Shown: positions 59,478 through 64,000 of the stretch, in pieces
How the letters are laid out: every line of letters begins with the position of its first letter
Position numbering within the stretch: the first letter of the stretch is position 1
Source of the DNA: Neoscytalidium dimidiatum
Lineage: Eukaryota; Ascomycota; Dothideomycetes; Botryosphaeriales; Botryosphaeriaceae
DNA: 64,000 nucleotides
Reading direction: 5' to 3'
Assembly (NCBI GenBank): GCA_037367355.1
Contig: CM074695.1
Span: forward strand, 3,968,001-4,032,000
The notes under the pieces: model-generated
Told to the model about the DNA's origin: nothing
What the model saw: the letters and a program-made list of their open reading frames with translations, nothing else
Databases searched by the model: none
Translations under genes and position numbers: made by a program

Positions 59478-60524
59478 GAGAACAATTCACCGGTTGTGTA
59501 ATTCGGATGTGAGTCGCCTTTTCCTTTTTCCTGACGGGGACATATGAGCGCGAAGCAAGCGTGCACAGGGTGGGTGGATTTGAATGGGTGGTTGTTTCTT
59601 TTGCGTACGTGAACTTGGATGATACCAAATGTGCGGGACGAAAGTTTCCGAGGAAGGAAGTTTGTATTTGGTCTCAGACGAGAGGTCGAGAGAGATCGAG
59701 AAAGGTGGAGAGAGGTGGGACGCGGGTCCTCTCGTACTTTCATTCTACTTCTGCCTCGGGAGGAGCGGTATTCCTTCTTGATATCTGTATTTCCAAGAAT
59801 TTACCTCCGGATGGAGAGCATAGCAGGTAGTCCCGGTCAGCTCTTTTCTTGATTAAATTATGCTCGTATAAAAGGGTACACAATGGTTATTTCCTCTCCC
59901 ATTCACGTTCATCTGTTCTTATATCGATGTGATGGTGTTTTCGAGAATGGTTGCCTGGAGCTCTGATTCAATGCGTTTAATCAATTGCACTGGAGAACGT
60001 CGGGACAGCATTTTGCATTACATAACCAGAGCCTTCCCTTTTGGAGAGTCCGCATCGTTAGCTCGTGACTACTCAAAGGCACTCCGGAGCGTCGGCAGCA
60101 AATGCAATTATTTAACCTGCATCCCTTTGGCTTCCCTAGCTCTCACGTCTAGTGCTCTCAATCGCAACTGCTACTTGCTTTTACGGCGACATAGCCTCGA
60201 TAGGGATATTGCCCTCCTTAGAAAAAGAATGATGGGCGTAACGCTCGTACGTCTATTCGTCATGACATCCAATAACAGCGACATACGCCAGGAACCTGCT
60301 ACGCCTTTTGTTCTCCGTATCCTGCTTTGCCCCGAAACGCCCTGCTTTTTCCCCCCTGCGAATACATACCAAAGGGGAGGGGGAAAAAAAAGAAATCAAT
60401 AAAGGAACCACCGGCCGTCATCCTTAACGCTCTGGAACAGTAAGAGGCCGCGTCGCTTACGCTAGCCAGTCCAAACAACTCCGACTCCATGAAACCCGCT
60501 CGAGAACCAAACACACAAAAGTAA
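59478..60524. other. Convergent intergenic region between MFS and low-complexity protein genes
   Basis: 3' flanks of two convergent genes. The plus-strand frame at 59929-60402 shows no recognisable domain and ends in an A-rich run; I do not call it. Confidence 0.5.
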
Positions 60525-62651
60525 TCATATGACCTCGACGACTATCCTCAGCACGCCCTCCATCCACACCGCTCGGCCCGTCTCGGCCAGAACAGCGCGC
60601 CACTCGTCTTCGCTCGTGATCAGGACCAGTCCGCGGCCGGTCAGCGCTCTAATCTCGAGCGTGATGCCATCGAGACTGGGTTCGTCCTCCAGGGGTGCAG
60701 CAGTAGCCGCTGCTGAGGCGGCATTCGGGGCCGTTGTGTCCTGCTGCTGGTGCTGTTGTTGTTGTTGTTGTTGTTGTTGTGCAGAGGGTCCCCTGCCGTC
60801 CTCAGCGGCGTTGCCGTTGGCCTGCTCACCGATTGGCACCTGATGCTGCTCCTGCTCTATGCCCTCCATAGCAGCATCGCCCGGTTCCTCAGCGCTGCCG
60901 GCACCGCCAGAGTCCTGGCCCTGACTCCTCGGCCTCTGGTCCTCCCCCTTGGCGGCCGCGGGGAGGGATTTCCTCCTGATGCCCAAATCCAAGCCCCTCT
61001 TCAACAGTCCTCTCACCTCCTCTTCGACAGCCCTTCGCAGGTCAGCCAAAGGCAGGGTGTGGTACGGCGTGCTGGGCCAGGACGGCATATCGATGCGCGG
61101 AAGGAGCTTGGTATTATTTCTCGTAATGAGGACCTGAATGACATTCTGGTCGGGCGGCGGCTGATGATGATGATGATGATGGAAATGATTACCCGAAGGC
61201 ATGCCCGCTGTGTAGATTGACGAGGGCGGCTGCGACTGCAGGAACCGCGGGTACTGCGTCGGTGGCGGTCCGTAACCCGGATGCTGTGACTGCTGTTGGT
61301 GGTTCTGCGGGTAGGCCTGGGACTGAGGCGTGCTCAAAGCGGGATCAATGGCCGGATTTTGCGGCGATCCTTGTGCGTCCATAGGCGTCGAGGGCGTGGC
61401 GGCAGTGGTGGCAGCAACGTCTTGTGAGGACTCGCGTGCGGCATCTTTCTTCTTTCCCGCGCCCTTCCTCGTCTCCTGCGCGTACTGCCTCTGCCTCTCG
61501 TTCGTCACCATCCGCCGCAACAACGGTGTCACCAAGCTCACGATCTTGTTTCCATCCCTCGGCCATAACCATTTCCTGCCAGGCGTGGTCTCCCCCTCCA
61601 GCACCTCGTTCTCCGTAGGGGGAGGCACGTCAGGACCAAAGAACCTGTCACCAATGCCGTCGTTCAGGAAGTCCCGACAGCAGTTGAACAACCGCAACTT
61701 GACCATGTCGGTATCACCCTTGCCCCTACTTCCCACACAGTTCTGTCGCTCCGGATGCGCCTCGTCTAGCATGTACGATTTCGCCGCAGCCTGCAGTCGT
61801 AAGAAGTTCTCGGGCGTGAGCTGCAACGATGCAAACAGCTTCGACATGGGCGGCCGGGTATGCTTCTTCGCCGCACTACCCGCCGACGGCTGCCTGAACA
61901 GCGCCGCCGCCGAATGCACGCCCACAGCCCTCGCATCCGTGATCGCGAAACCGGCTTGCTGCGGCTGCGATTGCTGCTGCTGCTGCTGCTGCTGTAGCTG
62001 TACGCCGGCGCTTTGTTGATATCCGTTCCCCATCGCCTCGGCAGCTGTCGTCGTCGTCGTCGACATCGGCGTCGCGCTCTGCACTTCCGCAGCCTGCGGC
62101 GTCTGCCTCGCGCGCTTCCTCGGGCTCTGGCTGCCCGCCCTGCCGCCGCCGCCGCCCTCCTCCACGACGCCACCACTGCCCTCTTCCCCTCCCACCGCGG
62201 CCTTGACCTCGTCATCGGGCGTGCCCGTCCTCTTCCGCTTCTGCCCCGCCGCCAGCGCCTCGTCCAGCATCGCCGCGCCCCTCAGATCCATGTTCCGCGC
62301 GACCTTGCGCAGGCCGCCGCCGGCAAGGTTCTGCTGCGCCAGCTGCTGCTGCCGCTGCGACTCGGAGGTCGCCTTCGCGGCCGCCTCGAGCAGCTCGGCC
62401 ATGTTGCCTTCCAGACTGTTGTTGTTGTTGCTGTTGTTGTTGGAGAAGAAAGAGGGAGAGGAGGACTGCGGCTGCGGTTGCCCGCCGGTCGCGTACACCG
62501 TCGCTGCCTGTCCGGCGGCCGAGGACTGCATCAGGTCGTCGTATGCCTGGTGGTTCGCGGGCGGTGGCGGCGGTGCGTCGGCCGCAGGCATGGTGGTCAG
62601 GCGGCTGCGATGATCGGCGGTGGTGGTGCCGTAAAGACCGCTCGAGTTCAT
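60525..62651 (-). CDS. Large low-complexity, probably nuclear protein of unknown function
   Basis: A single exon of 708 residues. Ordered parts alternate with biased tracts: SNNNSNNNNS, a QLQQQQQQQQ run, an HFHHHHHHQ run and a second poly-Gln near the C-terminus. Basic clusters GQKRKRTGT and SPRKRARQT look like nuclear localisation signals. The likely conserved core runs through MSKLFASLQLTPENFLRLQAAA, KSYMLDEAHPERQNCVG, MVKLRLFNCCRDFLND and KWLWPRDGNKIVSLVTPLLRRM. A second ordered block is at the C-terminus (SLDGITLEIRALTGRGLVL, ITSEDEWRAVLAE). The mix of nuclear signals and prion-like Gln/Asn tracts is usual for fungal transcription or chromatin regulators, but I do not recognise the family. 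A long (AG)n tract lies about 270 bp upstream. Confidence 0.8.
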   Translation of the reverse strand: MNSSGLYGTTTADHRSRLTTMPAADAPPPPPANHQAYDDLMQSSAAGQAATVYATGGQPQPQSSSPSFFSNNNSNNNNSLEGNMAELLEAAAKATSESQRQQQLAQQNLAGGGLRKVARNMDLRGAAMLDEALAAGQKRKRTGTPDDEVKAAVGGEEGSGGVVEEGGGGGRAGSQSPRKRARQTPQAAEVQSATPMSTTTTTAAEAMGNGYQQSAGVQLQQQQQQQQSQPQQAGFAITDARAVGVHSAAALFRQPSAGSAAKKHTRPPMSKLFASLQLTPENFLRLQAAAKSYMLDEAHPERQNCVGSRGKGDTDMVKLRLFNCCRDFLNDGIGDRFFGPDVPPPTENEVLEGETTPGRKWLWPRDGNKIVSLVTPLLRRMVTNERQRQYAQETRKGAGKKKDAARESSQDVAATTAATPSTPMDAQGSPQNPAIDPALSTPQSQAYPQNHQQQSQHPGYGPPPTQYPRFLQSQPPSSIYTAGMPSGNHFHHHHHHQPPPDQNVIQVLITRNNTKLLPRIDMPSWPSTPYHTLPLADLRRAVEEEVRGLLKRGLDLGIRRKSLPAAAKGEDQRPRSQGQDSGGAGSAEEPGDAAMEGIEQEQHQVPIGEQANGNAAEDGRGPSAQQQQQQQQQHQQQDTTAPNAASAAATAAPLEDEPSLDGITLEIRALTGRGLVLITSEDEWRAVLAETGRAVWMEGVLRIVVEVI
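60748..60779. repeat. (TTG)n tract encoding poly-Gln
   Basis: About nine near-perfect TTG units on the plus strand, read as CAA on the minus strand, within the coding region. Confidence 0.85.
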
Positions 62652-62915
62652 TGGAGCGGGGGAGAGCTTTTATGCGGCCATGGATGGGGGTGGGGGGTTT
62701 CGGTCGTGTTATGGCGGATGTGTTTGCTCGGGATTGAACGTGGTAGCGGCAGGTGAACTTTGGCGTCGGGTGGTTGAATGATCGCAAGGGCGTAACGCGA
62801 AAGAGGTGATTGTGCGAGCGAAGTTGTAGCGAGGTCAAAAGAAGAAAAATCTAGGGCGGGAAATCAGTACCACGGCTCGGCGACATGGCGTTTGGCGAGG
62901 CCATTTGCGGATTTG

Positions 62916-62960
<45 letters not shown>

Positions 62961-63830
62961 CGGCCGTGACGTCGGGATCGTCCTCACCGCGGAGGAGCTT
63001 TGACAGCTCGGGAGGGGTGGAAAAAGGGAGCTTGGGAGGCAGCTAGCTGTCTGTCCTGGTTGGAGCGCAAGTGTTTGTATCCTTTTGTTTGTCTCGTTTG
63101 CTTGTGATGCATTCCACCCACTCAACTCGACGGCGCCAACCCGCTGCGTTACATAGCGCCCGGCTAGGCTGGTTTGGGCCTGAAGTTCATTCCTCCTGCC
63201 TTCAACGATAAATAATATTGCTGCGCTATTTTTACCTCCGGCAAGACAGGGACGCTGCACACAAGACACGGTGTGCGAACCAGGGATCTTATCCACGTGT
63301 CGAGCGGAAGAGAATCTGCCCCGTCGCAAATATGCAGAAAAACGCAACAAACCGACCGGATGCCTGCAGCAGCTCTCATCAAGGTGCATCATTACAATGC
63401 TTCGTTGCGATATCTCGGTAGAGGCCAGGCTCTGAACATGCACGCGGCTCATTTCCAACAGGACCATCGAGATCAACATGGAATATTAGGATTTGGCATG
63501 TTTTGCGTGTTGATTGCAGCAGCTGAACGCCCGAGCGTTGAGTGCGTCCAACTTCGCACTTGCCCGTGCGCTACTCCTCGAACTTACACGAAATCATGTA
63601 TCAGAATTATCTATACGTGAACTTGATCTGTATCTCCAAAAGCAAAAGCAACCATCCATCCACCGCGCCGGAAAAATGTGTTTACGGATCCGCCGTGCAA
63701 CAGTATGTCGGAGTCCTCATGCCCTCTAGACGCATACATGATATCAGATGCTCGAATTCCACAACGACCAACCCTGAAACGCCAAAAGTCATAATGCCCT
63801 ATTGTTGTCTTCAAGAAGCCGAACAAGTGT
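62652..63830. other. Upstream region of the low-complexity protein gene
   Basis: Contains the promoter of that gene and the (AG)n tract at 62920-62956. The minus-strand frame at 62835-63479 reads through the tract and is not credible. No other gene supported. Confidence 0.5.
62920..62956. repeat. (AG)n microsatellite in a promoter region
   Basis: About 18 uninterrupted AG units, roughly 270 bp upstream of the start codon at 62651. GAGA-type tracts in fungal promoters often keep nucleosomes away; that role is inferred. Confidence 0.9.
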
Positions 63831-64000
63831 TCAAAACCAATCGCCTTCATGCCACTCTCTCCCGCAATCATCCGCTCTGGTCCGCGGGTCATTGCCTCGT
63901 TCGATCGCAGCATCCCGTCTTCGCTTCAAGTCTTGCTTGATGCGCTCGATCTCGTCTTCGAGCCACTTGTCCCTGCCAACTTCAGGGATGTCGATCTCGG
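63831..64000 (-). CDS. C-terminal end of an unidentified protein, cut by the right window edge
   Basis: On the minus strand a frame is open from the window edge (first full codon at 63998) to a TGA at 63831, giving 55 residues. It is highly charged and probably helical, with WLEDEIERIKQDLKRRRDAA followed by ERGNDPRTRADDCGREWHEG and ending in DWF. The amphipathic Glu/Lys/Arg pattern and the compact Trp-rich end look like a real C-terminus rather than random translation. The upstream part lies outside the window, so neither the family nor the exon structure can be named. Confidence 0.55.
   Translation of the reverse strand, partial: EIDIPEVGRDKWLEDEIERIKQDLKRRRDAAIERGNDPRTRADDCGREWHEGDWF

Noticed and set aside
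62835..63479. 214-codon minus-strand frame
   Set aside because: It crosses the (AG)n microsatellite (a SLSLSL translation) and has no other content.

Overview
The window reads as genomic DNA of a filamentous ascomycete (Pezizomycotina; a Dothideomycete would fit, but that is an inference). The signs are spliceosomal introns of about 50-100 bp with GTRNGT donors and CTAAC/CTAAT branch points close to the AG, Ser/Thr-rich wall-type proteins, eukaryotic housekeeping genes (eIF2A, Nup37, APC1), and no operons. I rebuilt gene models by joining open frames across GT..AG introns and checking that reading phase is kept. Several genes or exons were found only this way.

Layout. 1-2311: 3' part of a Ser/Thr-rich cell-wall-like gene. 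2312-6604: gene-poor DNA with two small tandem repeats. 6605-7170: a small four-cysteine protein. 7171-13568: a long gene-poor stretch. 13569-26042: the housekeeping core, with eIF2A (+), Nup37 (-) and APC1/BimE (+); the last two diverge from a 204-bp shared promoter. 26379-38383: a variable-looking block, all on the minus strand, holding a small single-span membrane protein gene and a frameshifted relative of it, an F-box-like gene and a decayed paralogue, a secreted serine carboxypeptidase, a zinc-type alcohol dehydrogenase, and a protein resembling the MavL-like (DUF4804) family. 38384-42540: gene-poor. 42541-48713: a glyoxalase-like gene, a LisH/WD40 gene and a two-RRM RNA-binding gene. 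48714-55630: gene-poor. 55631-57039: a frameshifted FAD-monooxygenase pseudogene. 57520-62651: an MFS transporter and a large low-complexity nuclear-type protein. 63831-64000: the 3' end of one more gene, running off the right edge.

The genes are not a pathway. Clustering is seen only in the housekeeping core (translation, nuclear pore, cell cycle) and in the 26-38 kb block, where duplications, pseudogenes and degradative or defence-type enzymes suggest faster turnover. I saw no biosynthetic core gene, no intact transposon, and no tRNA or rRNA that I could support.
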